DNA from: Thermoguttaceae bacterium
Lineage (GTDB): Bacteria > Planctomycetota > Planctomycetia > Pirellulales > Thermoguttaceae
Direction of reading: 5' to 3'
Assembly: GCA_017405595.1 (NCBI GenBank)
Contig: JAFRAC010000020.1
Location: 36,616-100,615 of the forward strand
Length of the DNA stretch: 64,000 nt
Part shown: in pieces, positions 43,512-51,344 of the stretch
How positions within the stretch are numbered: the first letter of the stretch is position 1
Layout: each line of letters opens with the position of its first letter
Notes under the pieces: generated by a model
The model's database searches: none
Told to the model about the DNA's origin: nothing
What the model saw: only the letters and a program-made list of their open reading frames with translations
Translations under genes and position numbers: made by a program

Positions 43512-45410
43512 ATGAGAATCGGAGCCATTTCAGCACTAGGGGCGTTTCCCATTACAAACGCCGCCGGTATTTTATTCGAAAAGCGTTTTGTTGTGGCAAA
43601 TCCCGAAAATCAACCGATTCCTTCATTCGATGAAGAGGATTTCTCTGATTTTCTCAGGTCTCCCGAATCTCAACGCCGGATCGATATGCTGACGATCGGC
43701 ATTGCGATTGTCGGTTCCGACCAGCGGATCATCTGCTCCAATAAGGCATTCGCTCATTTACTGAACCGGGAAGTTCCCGCCGATACCCTCTTTTACGACG
43801 CTCTCGGCGACCCCGAAATCGAGGGTCCCGATTTTTGCCCCTTCGCTTCGGTCTGCCATCGTCAGCAGCCGGTTGTGACTTCGGTTCGTGTCGGTTCCCG
43901 CACTTTTGAGCTGACCTTCTCTCCCCACCGCGCCTCTCGTGGAAACTATTTTTTCATTGTGGTGGAGATGCGTGATGTGACTTCCAGCCAGGAAATCAGC
44001 GATACGCTCCGCCGCCTTCTGGAGATCGGCACCGAACTTTCGGACTTGCCTTCGCACCGCCTTGCCGAAAACACTCCCCAGGAGCGGATGGACCTTCTTC
44101 GTCAGAAAGTTGAAAGCGGTCTGCGCGACATTCTGCATTATGAAATTTGCGAGATCCGTCTTCTCGAAGAGACGACCGGGCAGCTTCACCCGTTTCTTGC
44201 CTTCGGTATTTCCCGCGAGGCCGCTTCCCGCAAACTCTTCTCTTCGTCGAACGACAACGGAATCACCGGCTATGTCGCCCATAATCGGGTGACCTACAAC
44301 TGTGAAGAAACGCTGGATCACCCGTTCTATCTTCCCGGTTCGCCCGACGCGCGTTCCTCGTTGACGGTTCCTCTTGTCTGGCACGACCGCGTGATCGGCA
44401 CGTGTAATGTCGAGAGCCGAAAACCGAACGATTTTTCGGAACTCGATCTCTATTACCTGAAGATATTTATGCGCGATGTCGCCGCCGCGCTTCATACACT
44501 CAATCTTCTCTCCTACGAAAAAATCTTTGCTGTTCAGATGAGTTTGGGCGCTGTGGTTGAATCGATCTCCTCGCCGATCGATGAGATCCTCCAGGATACG
44601 GCTGTTCTGATCGATGCCAACCTTGAACAGGATCCCGCTTCGGTGCCCGCGCTTCGTGCGATTATCGAAAAGACGCGCGTGATCCGTGATCAAATCTCCC
44701 TGATTCGCCGCAGAATGACAGCGGAAGGAACCCTCGATCCTTCCGCCGAATCCCATCCCATCCTCAACGGGCGGCGTATCCTGGTTGTCGACCACGATAA
44801 GGAAGTGGCGCGAACCGCATCTGCTCTTCTTGCCGAACAGGGCTGCACTGTCGAATCGGCGCCCGATGCCCTGGTTGCCTTAAAGATGATCCGCGTTTCC
44901 CGTTACGATGCGATTATCTGCGAACTGAAACCGGCGGGCGGAATGAGCGGCTATCAGTTTATGCTTCGTCTTTTTGATCTTTACCCGGATCTGCAGGTTC
45001 CTCCTCTCATCTTGAGCACCGAGTTTGGCTACGATCCCGGTCACACGATCTGCAGCGCCAAACAAAAGGGACTCCTTGAATCGATTTTGAAACCGTTCAA
45101 CCGCCGCGCACTCTTTCTGAAACTCGAAATGGTTATCAATGCGTGCGGCGAACGCGATGCGAACGGTGATTTGATTCTCAGGCAGAATGACGAACAGGGT
45201 GGGGTGGATAACGACCCGGCCGATCTTCCCCAACTGACATCCGCCGAAGAGAACGCCGCTCCTGTTAACCGAAAAAGTTTCTTTACGATCCACGAGTCAC
45301 AGCGGTTCAGCGAGTGGGAGAAAACGCTTTTGGAACCGGGTTTCGGTGAAACCGGAAAATCTTCCGAGGAGCAGGACTTCGACGATCAGTCCGGATTTGA
45401 CGCGACTTAG
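43512..45410 (+). CDS. PAS-GAF signalling protein with Glu-substituted (pseudo)receiver domain
   Basis: 632 residues from ATG 43512 (AGGTG upstream). Order: a PAS-like domain (about 55-160; MLTIGIAIVGSDQRIICSNKA, SRGNYFFIVVEMRDVTSSQE), a GAF domain (about 200-350; ILHYEICEIRLLEETTGQLH, NGITGYVAHN, SSLTVPLVWHDRVIGTCNVE), a helical connector, then a CheY-like receiver (about 420-545; RRILVVDHDKEVARTASALL). At the phosphoacceptor position it reads CELKPAGGMSG, so Glu471 replaces the Asp. There is no histidine-kinase core and no DNA-binding or GGDEF output. The acidic C-terminus is low in complexity. Probably a ligand- or redox-sensing scaffold that does not use normal receiver phosphorylation (inference). 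Confidence 0.75.
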   Translation: MRIGAISALGAFPITNAAGILFEKRFVVANPENQPIPSFDEEDFSDFLRSPESQRRIDMLTIGIAIVGSDQRIICSNKAFAHLLNREVPADTLFYDALGDPEIEGPDFCPFASVCHRQQPVVTSVRVGSRTFELTFSPHRASRGNYFFIVVEMRDVTSSQEISDTLRRLLEIGTELSDLPSHRLAENTPQERMDLLRQKVESGLRDILHYEICEIRLLEETTGQLHPFLAFGISREAASRKLFSSSNDNGITGYVAHNRVTYNCEETLDHPFYLPGSPDARSSLTVPLVWHDRVIGTCNVESRKPNDFSELDLYYLKIFMRDVAAALHTLNLLSYEKIFAVQMSLGAVVESISSPIDEILQDTAVLIDANLEQDPASVPALRAIIEKTRVIRDQISLIRRRMTAEGTLDPSAESHPILNGRRILVVDHDKEVARTASALLAEQGCTVESAPDALVALKMIRVSRYDAIICELKPAGGMSGYQFMLRLFDLYPDLQVPPLILSTEFGYDPGHTICSAKQKGLLESILKPFNRRALFLKLEMVINACGERDANGDLILRQNDEQGGVDNDPADLPQLTSAEENAAPVNRKSFFTIHESQRFSEWEKTLLEPGFGETGKSSEEQDFDDQSGFDAT

Positions 45411-45536
45411 TTTTTACCGGTTCTGCCGGAAAGCCGCATTCCCGAAACGGGGGTTTTTATCGCCTTGTTGCGGCGGACACTTTTTCAGGTTTTTCTTGTT
45501 TCAGTATTAAGATGTCTTTTCAGGTTATTAGCCGTC

Positions 45537-45560
45537 GGTGATCCGTTTTGATGGATCACC
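45537..45560. promoter_or_regulatory. Perfect hairpin/palindrome in the gap before the EamA gene
   Basis: GGTGATCC (45537-45544) and GGATCACC (45553-45560) around an eight-base loop, with one more C-G pair outside. No T run follows, so it is not a normal terminator. The 316-base gap 45410-45726 holds otherwise only a short CCCG/CGGG-GTTTTT stem near 45453-45470 (a possible weak terminator of the preceding gene) and TAGAAT at 45611. Confidence 0.4.
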
Positions 45561-45725
45561 GGTTATCGAAGTCCGCCGGCGGCGGATGTTTTCGCTAAGG
45601 TGAAATCTGTTAGAATGGATAGGGCCGGAATGGGAGAAAAGCGGGATCAGGGAGTCTTGGCAGGTCAGGAGAATGATAAAGAAGGGCTGAGGCATCTGCA
45701 CTCCCGCAAAGGATGAGGAGCAAAC

Positions 45726-46694
45726 GTGATCGATCGTACAGGCGAATCGGCTCGCCGTTTCGGATTTTACTGCTGTCTGGCTTCCAGCCTCTGTTATACA
45801 TTGACCTTTTTTCTTGTACGGTGCCTGGCGGGCCGGATCAACCCTGACTGGACGCTTTATGTGAAAGAGTCGGTTACCGTTATTGTCACGTTTCCGATCA
45901 TTTTGGCACTCGCGCTCCGCCGCAAATATTCGTGGCCTTCGCTGACCGTGGTCGGCTGGATTCTTCTGGCCGGTTTCTTCTGCGAATTTTTCGGCGCACG
46001 CTTAAGAATCTGGTCGTACGCGGTTTTAGGTCTTGTTCTGGCGAACCCGATTATCCAGATCTCCACGATTCTTGAAACCATGCTCCTGGGCGCCCTCTTT
46101 TTGCGCGAATCAATCTCCCCCAGAAAGTGGGGGGCGTTTACCGTCCTGACCGCCGCGATTGTTCTGATTGCGGCCAGCCGTACCGGGATGGATCCGCTTC
46201 TTAAAAACTCGTTTCTGACTTCCCATATCGGGTGGGGGGTCGCGCTTGCCCTTTTAACCGGGCTGGGCCATACCCTTTTTTACGTGATCATGCGTAAAGT
46301 CTCCAGAATTGAGGGGGGAGAGAATCAGGACGGAAACCAAAAATCACAACCGGTTCCGCTTACGCTTTCGATGTTCCTCATCTGCCTTGTCGGTGTTCTG
46401 ACCGGAGCCGGTTTTTTGACGGCGGAGGAGGGGCCTTCGGCGGTGGTTACAGCCCCGCCCCTTTGCTGGCTGCTGGGGATCAGTGCGGGAGTTGCCGGGA
46501 TGGCGGCGTTTCTTTTGCTGAATCTGGGACTTCGATATGCGAGCGCTTCGAAAGTGACGATGATTGCCGTTTCGCAGCTGGTACTTCTGGCCCTTCTCGG
46601 CCGGTTTGCACTTCACGAGCCGACGAACGGTTTTGTTTGGGTCGGTCTGGCTCTTGCGTGTTTCGGCATCATTCTGACGATCGACGTTGATTGA
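45726..46694 (+). CDS. EamA-family (DMT superfamily) transporter
   Basis: 322 residues from GTG 45726 with GAGGAG five bases upstream. Ten hydrophobic segments in two halves of the EamA pattern are visible, with the repeat-end helices PRKWGAFTVLTAAIVLIAAS and NGFVWVGLALACFGIILTID. Members export or import small metabolites across the inner membrane; the substrate cannot be read. It stands alone between two genes with their own promoters. Confidence 0.85.
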   Translation: MIDRTGESARRFGFYCCLASSLCYTLTFFLVRCLAGRINPDWTLYVKESVTVIVTFPIILALALRRKYSWPSLTVVGWILLAGFFCEFFGARLRIWSYAVLGLVLANPIIQISTILETMLLGALFLRESISPRKWGAFTVLTAAIVLIAASRTGMDPLLKNSFLTSHIGWGVALALLTGLGHTLFYVIMRKVSRIEGGENQDGNQKSQPVPLTLSMFLICLVGVLTGAGFLTAEEGPSAVVTAPPLCWLLGISAGVAGMAAFLLLNLGLRYASASKVTMIAVSQLVLLALLGRFALHEPTNGFVWVGLALACFGIILTIDVD

Positions 46695-46887
46695 AATTGG
46701 GCCCGGAAAAAGGCCTCCTTATCAATAACGGAGCCGGGTTTCCTGTTTTGTGTGATTCTTCCGGAATCATTTGCTTTGGGGGGACTCCGTCATTTGCCGG
46801 CCGCGCGGTGCCCGAGAAACCGCCTTATCCGCGAATGGGAGAAGACGGGGAAGTGAATAGGGGACTCTTTTTTCACCGGCTTGGAGT

Positions 46888-46916
46888 TTGAAAACCGGGG
46901 CGGAAAGAGGTAGAAT
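46888..46916 (+). promoter_or_regulatory. Candidate promoter of the GH123-like gene
   Basis: TTGAAA (46888-46893), a 17-base spacer and TAGAAT (46911-46916). The leader to ATG 47033 is about 110 bases. The 339-base gap from 46694 also holds a bulged GGCCTCC/GGAGCC stem near 46712-46736 that may end the transporter transcript. Confidence 0.5.
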
Positions 46917-47032
46917 GATTCTGAACGGGGAATGTTTTGTTCTTTCGGAACGGTTGTTTTGAATGCCAAAACGACGACGAAAGCGGTAACGATCTCATAA
47001 CGAACAGAACGGAAATTCAGGAGCCGGCTGAA

Positions 47033-48991
47033 ATGAAGACTCTTAAAATGCGTTTCATCTCTCTTTTTTCGGCAGCGTTGGCGGCAGCCGTTTTTTTGGG
47101 GGGAACCGGCTCCTTTCTTCGAGGAGAAGGTCCTCAATTTTCCCCGGAGGCCTGGGAACATCTTTCTCCGAAGGAAAAGAACCTGATCCGGAACGAGGTT
47201 CAGTATTTCACCTCGGAAATCGAAGGGGTCGCCGCCGGGGAAGGGGTTGAACTTTCCTGGGCCGCCGCGGATTGGCGTGTGTTCAAGACGCCGAAGATTA
47301 TCGGTTACCAACCCGCCTCGCCGATTCTGATCAAGGCGCCCCGGAACGATTTCGAGTCGTTTCAGATTGTCGTCCGGCCGATTCAGCGCAAGCTGTCCGG
47401 TCTGTCGGCATCGGTAACCGATCTGGCGGGGCCGGAAGGGGGGCTGATCCCCAAAGAGAATATTGAGATCCGATACGCCTACTATCATTACGTCTCGAAC
47501 CCGACCGATGCCGTTTCACTGGCCGGCTGGTACCCCGATGCCCTTGTTCCGCTGGAAAAGGGGGCGGACGGTCTCGGCGCTCCGCTCGATGTCGAGACCC
47601 GGGAGAACCAGCCGGTGTATATTACTGTCCACATTCCCGAAGGAGTTCCCGCCGGCACCTATGCCGGAACGCTGACACTGGGTGAGAGCGGGGGGGATTT
47701 TACCGCGGCAATTCCGTTTTCTCTGGAGGTCTGGGATTTTGCCCTTCCGCAGGAAGGGCGTGTAGAAACCGCCTACGGACTCGACCCGGGTCTGATCTTC
47801 CGGTATCACCATTGCGGCACCGAAGAAGAACGGCGCGAGATTTTCGATAAATACCTCAGAAACATGAGCGAACACCGGATTTCGCCCTACAGCCCGCTTC
47901 CTTTTGCTTCGTATGTTACCCAATGGAAGCCCGATGCAGACCCGCCCTGCTGCGAGGTCGATTTTTCCGCGTTCGACCGGGATTACAAACGTGTTTTCGA
48001 AAAGTATCATTTTAATACCATGATGCTTTTCATTCCGGGGATGGGGGGCGGAACTTTTTTTGACCGTCATCCCGGAAAAATTCTCGATTACGAGGAGGGG
48101 ACGCCGGAGTATGAATCGATGTTCTCCGATTTCCTGAAAAAGCTGGAAGATCATCTGCGGGAGCTCGGCGCGCTCGACAAAGGATATGTTTACTGGTTCG
48201 ATGAACCGGCCGAGAAAGACTACGAGTTTGTCGCCGAAGGGTTCGCGAAACTGAAGAAATACGCGCCCGGCATCTCCCGAATGCTGACCGAGGAGCCTTC
48301 CGACGCATTCTGCGCCGTTCTGGAAGAGAAGGGGACAAATATCGATATTTGGTGTCCCCTTTCCTCTCTGTTTTCGGAAGAGGCCGCTCAAAAACGGATG
48401 GCAAAAGGGGAACGGTTCTGGTGGTATGTCTGCACCGGCCTTGTTCATCCTTTTGCGACGGAGTTTACCGACCATCCGGCGCTGGAACTCAGAGTCTGGC
48501 TGTGGCAGGCGTATCAGCGCGGGATTTCGGGAACGCTCATCTGGCAGTCGAACTACTGGACCAGCCGGACCGCTTTTCCCGACACACTCCAGAATCCCTA
48601 TCTCGATCCGATGTGCTATGCGGCCGGTTACGGGCTTGAAAAGGGGACGCGTTCCCCCTGGGGGAACGGGGACGGCCGGCTTATCTATCCCCCGCTGGCC
48701 GCCGCCGACCCGGAGAAGACAAGCGGGTATATTGCCGACGAACCGGTTTCAAGCCTTCGCTGGGAAGAGCTGCGGGAAGGGAACGAGGATTATGAAATGC
48801 TTGTGATGCTTCGGGATCTGGCCGGCCGGAAAGCGGACCTTCTTTCCGCCGAAGAGAAATCGGAACTGGACGCTCTGTTTGATCTTTCGTCCATTTCTAG
48901 TGCGATCGATCATTTTACCGATACGCCGGACACCATTTACGCCAAACGGGAGGCGATTGCCGCCGCCATTATGAAACTTTCGGCGAAATAG
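47033..48991 (+). CDS. Secreted GH123/DUF4091-like glycoside hydrolase
   Basis: 652 residues from ATG 47033 (CAGGAG nine bases upstream). Signal peptide (FISLFSAALAAAVFLGGTGS), N-terminal beta-domain (FESFQIVVRPIQRKLSG, YITVHIPEGVPAGTYAGTL), then a TIM barrel with GYVYWFDEPAEKDYEFV. The Asp-Glu pair in DEP fits the substrate-assisted pair of GH123 beta-N-acetylgalactosaminidases. LRWEELREGNEDYEMLVMLR near the C-terminus is the DUF4091 signature. Family knowledge supports release of N-acetylgalactosamine from glycans; the exact specificity is inferred. It fits a mucin- or glycolipid-foraging theme with the sialidases. Confidence 0.75.
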   Translation: MKTLKMRFISLFSAALAAAVFLGGTGSFLRGEGPQFSPEAWEHLSPKEKNLIRNEVQYFTSEIEGVAAGEGVELSWAAADWRVFKTPKIIGYQPASPILIKAPRNDFESFQIVVRPIQRKLSGLSASVTDLAGPEGGLIPKENIEIRYAYYHYVSNPTDAVSLAGWYPDALVPLEKGADGLGAPLDVETRENQPVYITVHIPEGVPAGTYAGTLTLGESGGDFTAAIPFSLEVWDFALPQEGRVETAYGLDPGLIFRYHHCGTEEERREIFDKYLRNMSEHRISPYSPLPFASYVTQWKPDADPPCCEVDFSAFDRDYKRVFEKYHFNTMMLFIPGMGGGTFFDRHPGKILDYEEGTPEYESMFSDFLKKLEDHLRELGALDKGYVYWFDEPAEKDYEFVAEGFAKLKKYAPGISRMLTEEPSDAFCAVLEEKGTNIDIWCPLSSLFSEEAAQKRMAKGERFWWYVCTGLVHPFATEFTDHPALELRVWLWQAYQRGISGTLIWQSNYWTSRTAFPDTLQNPYLDPMCYAAGYGLEKGTRSPWGNGDGRLIYPPLAAADPEKTSGYIADEPVSSLRWEELREGNEDYEMLVMLRDLAGRKADLLSAEEKSELDALFDLSSISSAIDHFTDTPDTIYAKREAIAAAIMKLSAK

Positions 48992-49046
48992 ATGAAGACG
49001 GGAGTATCGGCTGCATACCGGACGGATCCGAAATGCGGCCGAGGAC

Positions 49047-49077
49047 GAAAACGCGCGGGCCAAACCCGCGCGTTTTC
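49047..49077. terminator. Bidirectional terminator between convergent genes
   Basis: GAAAACGCGCGGG (49047-49059) pairs perfectly over 13 bases with CCCGCGCGTTTTC (49065-49077). It separates the GH123-like gene from the convergent glutamate-synthase-like gene. Confidence 0.85.
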
Positions 49078-49127
49078 CTTTCCGGGGCGGCTTGTCGCGG
49101 AATCAGCGTTCCGCGCCGAAGCGCCTG

Positions 49128-50522
49128 TTACGCGTGTTGAATGTTGGTATGCTCCGCGATTTCGCGGCTGACCGTGATCAGGTCGTCCGCCGAAAGGTCA
49201 TGGATGTTGGCATGACCTGTAATCCGGGCAAACATCCGGAGTTCTTCGAGCGAGACGTTCAGGAAGTTCGCGACCCGGTGCGCGGCGGCATCGGCATCGA
49301 AACGCCTGCGCAATTCTTCGTCCTGTGTGGCGATTCCGACGGGACAGAGGCCGCTGCCGCAGATCCGGTACTGCTGGCATCCGGCGGCGATCAGCGCGGC
49401 GCTTGCCACCGCCACGGCATCGGCGCCCATCGCGATCGCCTTGGCGAAATCAGAGGAGACCCTCAAACCGCCGGTAATGACCAGCGAGACCCCTTCGGCA
49501 TGCTCATCGAGGTATCTTCGGGCCCGGTAGAGCGCATAGACGGTGGGTACACTCGTCGCGTCGCGGAGAAGTTTCGGGCTGGACCCCGTCGCACCACCGC
49601 GCCCGTCGATCGTGATAAAGTCGGGTTCCGCTTTCAGCGCGAAAGCCAGATCGCGTTCGATATGGCCGGCGGCGAGCTTGATTCCGATCGGCCGTCCTTC
49701 GGAACGTGCTCTCAATTCCGCCACAAGCGCCTTCAGGTCGTCAGGGGTGTTGATTCCGGGGAATCGGGACGGACTCTGAATATCCTCGCCGACCGGTTTC
49801 CCCCGGACCGCGGCGATATCGGGGGTGACCTTACTTCCCGGAAGATGCCCTCCCATTCCCGGCTTGGTTCCCTGGCCGATCTTAATTTCGATTGCGGAGG
49901 AGTTTCTCAGGTTTTCGTCGGTGAGACTGTAGTGATTCGGGATATATTCGAAGATGTAATGTTCGGCGGCGCTCATCTCTTCCGGCAGGACTCCCCCCTC
50001 GCCGGAACAGATTGCCGAGTGCGCCATTGCACTCCCTTTCGAGAGGGCGATTTTGGCCTCCTTCGAGAGGGCGCCGAACGACATGTGCGACACGTAGACC
50101 GGATTTTCGAGAACCATCGGTTTCGCGGCTTTGGGCCCGATCACGGTTGTTGTGGTTACCGGCGCGCCGCTTTCCAGCGGCATCGGATCCAGCCCCGCGC
50201 CCAGGATCAGAATCTCGTCGAATCCCGGTACGGGGATTTCCGTTGCCATCGCCGCGTGAATCGATTCGCCGCTGACCGCCATCTTGTGTATATCGTCCAT
50301 GTGGCGGATTGAACTGTCGTTCCGGGCATACTGTTCGGGATAGGCCAGGGGAAGGTCCGATTCGGCGTCAGGGCGTTCAGGGGAATCGAAGGTTTCGCCG
50401 ATCTTTTCGAAACAGACGGCCGGCTGAAAGCAGACCGGACACGCTTTCAGTTGGGAAAAGGGAACGCCCTCTTTCGCCTCGTCGTAGACATAACCGCAAA
50501 TCGAGCATTTGTATTGTGCCAT
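49128..50522 (-). CDS. Rubredoxin fused to glutamate-synthase-like FMN domain protein
   Basis: 464 residues. The N-terminal 45 residues are a rubredoxin with two cysteine pairs (KCSICGYVYDEAKEGVPF, ACPVCFQP). The rest is the FMN-binding TIM barrel of the glutamate synthase large subunit (SFGALSKEAKIALSKGSAM, CSGEGGVLPEEM, EIKIGQGTKPGMGGHLPGSK, DGRGGATGSSPKLL, LVITGGLRVSSDFAKAIAMG, QYRICGSGLCPVGIATQD). The glutamine amidotransferase domain and GXGXG domain are absent. Such fusions occur in anaerobes; the reaction is uncertain (archaeal-type glutamate synthase or oxidoreductase). It begins 12 bases after the rubrerythrin gene in one operon, suggesting an electron-transfer role in oxidative-stress defence. 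Confidence 0.85.
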   Translation of the reverse strand: MAQYKCSICGYVYDEAKEGVPFSQLKACPVCFQPAVCFEKIGETFDSPERPDAESDLPLAYPEQYARNDSSIRHMDDIHKMAVSGESIHAAMATEIPVPGFDEILILGAGLDPMPLESGAPVTTTTVIGPKAAKPMVLENPVYVSHMSFGALSKEAKIALSKGSAMAHSAICSGEGGVLPEEMSAAEHYIFEYIPNHYSLTDENLRNSSAIEIKIGQGTKPGMGGHLPGSKVTPDIAAVRGKPVGEDIQSPSRFPGINTPDDLKALVAELRARSEGRPIGIKLAAGHIERDLAFALKAEPDFITIDGRGGATGSSPKLLRDATSVPTVYALYRARRYLDEHAEGVSLVITGGLRVSSDFAKAIAMGADAVAVASAALIAAGCQQYRICGSGLCPVGIATQDEELRRRFDADAAAHRVANFLNVSLEELRMFARITGHANIHDLSADDLITVSREIAEHTNIQHA

Positions 50523-50534
50523 GTCGGGTATCCC

Positions 50535-51074
50535 TTAGTAGTTTTCGGCATGGACTTCGAAATAGCTCTGCGGATGAGCGCATGTCGGGCAGATTGCCGG
50601 GGCTTTCACACCGACGACGATATGCCCGCAATTGCGGCATTCCCACACCTTGACCTCGCTTTTTTCGAAGACCTGTTTCGTTTCGATATTTTTCAGAAGG
50701 GCGCGATAGCGCTCCTCATGATGCTTTTCGATTGCCGCGACCAGCCGGAACTTCGCCGCCAGTTCCGTGAACCCTTCGGCTTCGGCGGTCTTTGCAAACC
50801 CGTCGTACATGTCGGTCCATTCATAGTTTTCGCCGTCGGCGGCGGCAGCCAGGTTGGCGGAAGTGTCGCCGATGCCGTTGAGTTCCTTGAACCACATCTT
50901 GGCGTGTTCTTTTTCGTTATCGGCGGTCTTCTGGAAGAGAGCCGAAATCTGCTCGTATCCCTCCTTTTTCGCGACCGAAGCGAAGTAGGTGTACTTGTTT
51001 CTCGCCTGGGATTCCCCCGCGAACGCCTGCATGAGATTCTTTTCTGTCTGAGTTCCTGCGTACTTGTTCGACAT
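50535..51074 (-). CDS. Rubrerythrin
   Basis: 179 residues from ATG 51074 with GAGGAG upstream. N-terminal ferritin-like four-helix di-iron domain with E-x6-Y (GESQARNKY), [10 protein letters not shown] and [12 protein letters not shown]-terminal rubredoxin-type Cys4 site ([23 protein letters not shown]). Rubrerythrins reduce hydrogen peroxide in the cytoplasm of anaerobes using rubredoxin or NADH-linked electron donors. It heads an operon with the rubredoxin-FMN protein. Its presence supports an anaerobic or microaerobic life. Confidence 0.96.
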   Translation of the reverse strand: MSNKYAGTQTEKNLMQAFAGESQARNKYTYFASVAKKEGYEQISALFQKTADNEKEHAKMWFKELNGIGDTSANLAAAADGENYEWTDMYDGFAKTAEAEGFTELAAKFRLVAAIEKHHEERYRALLKNIETKQVFEKSEVKVWECRNCGHIVVGVKAPAICPTCAHPQSYFEVHAENY

Positions 51075-51344
51075 AATATTTCTCCTCAATACGGTTTTTC
51101 CGCAACGCGCCGGCCCGTCCGGGGCTGCTGCGGGATTGATTTTCTGTGATTCCTGATCGGTACGGGACGGGCATCAACCGACCGGAAGAGGGTGATGTTT
51201 TCGGTTCTGAACATTCTCATTGCCGCCGGCACGCGGTTAAGCGAGTCCCCGCAGGGACGGGCGTCAACGACTTTGCGGCGCCGCCTGCAAGTGAACAATA
51301 GGGAACGGTTCGTTACGGAATACTCCTTTGCTGCTGTTTTCCGG

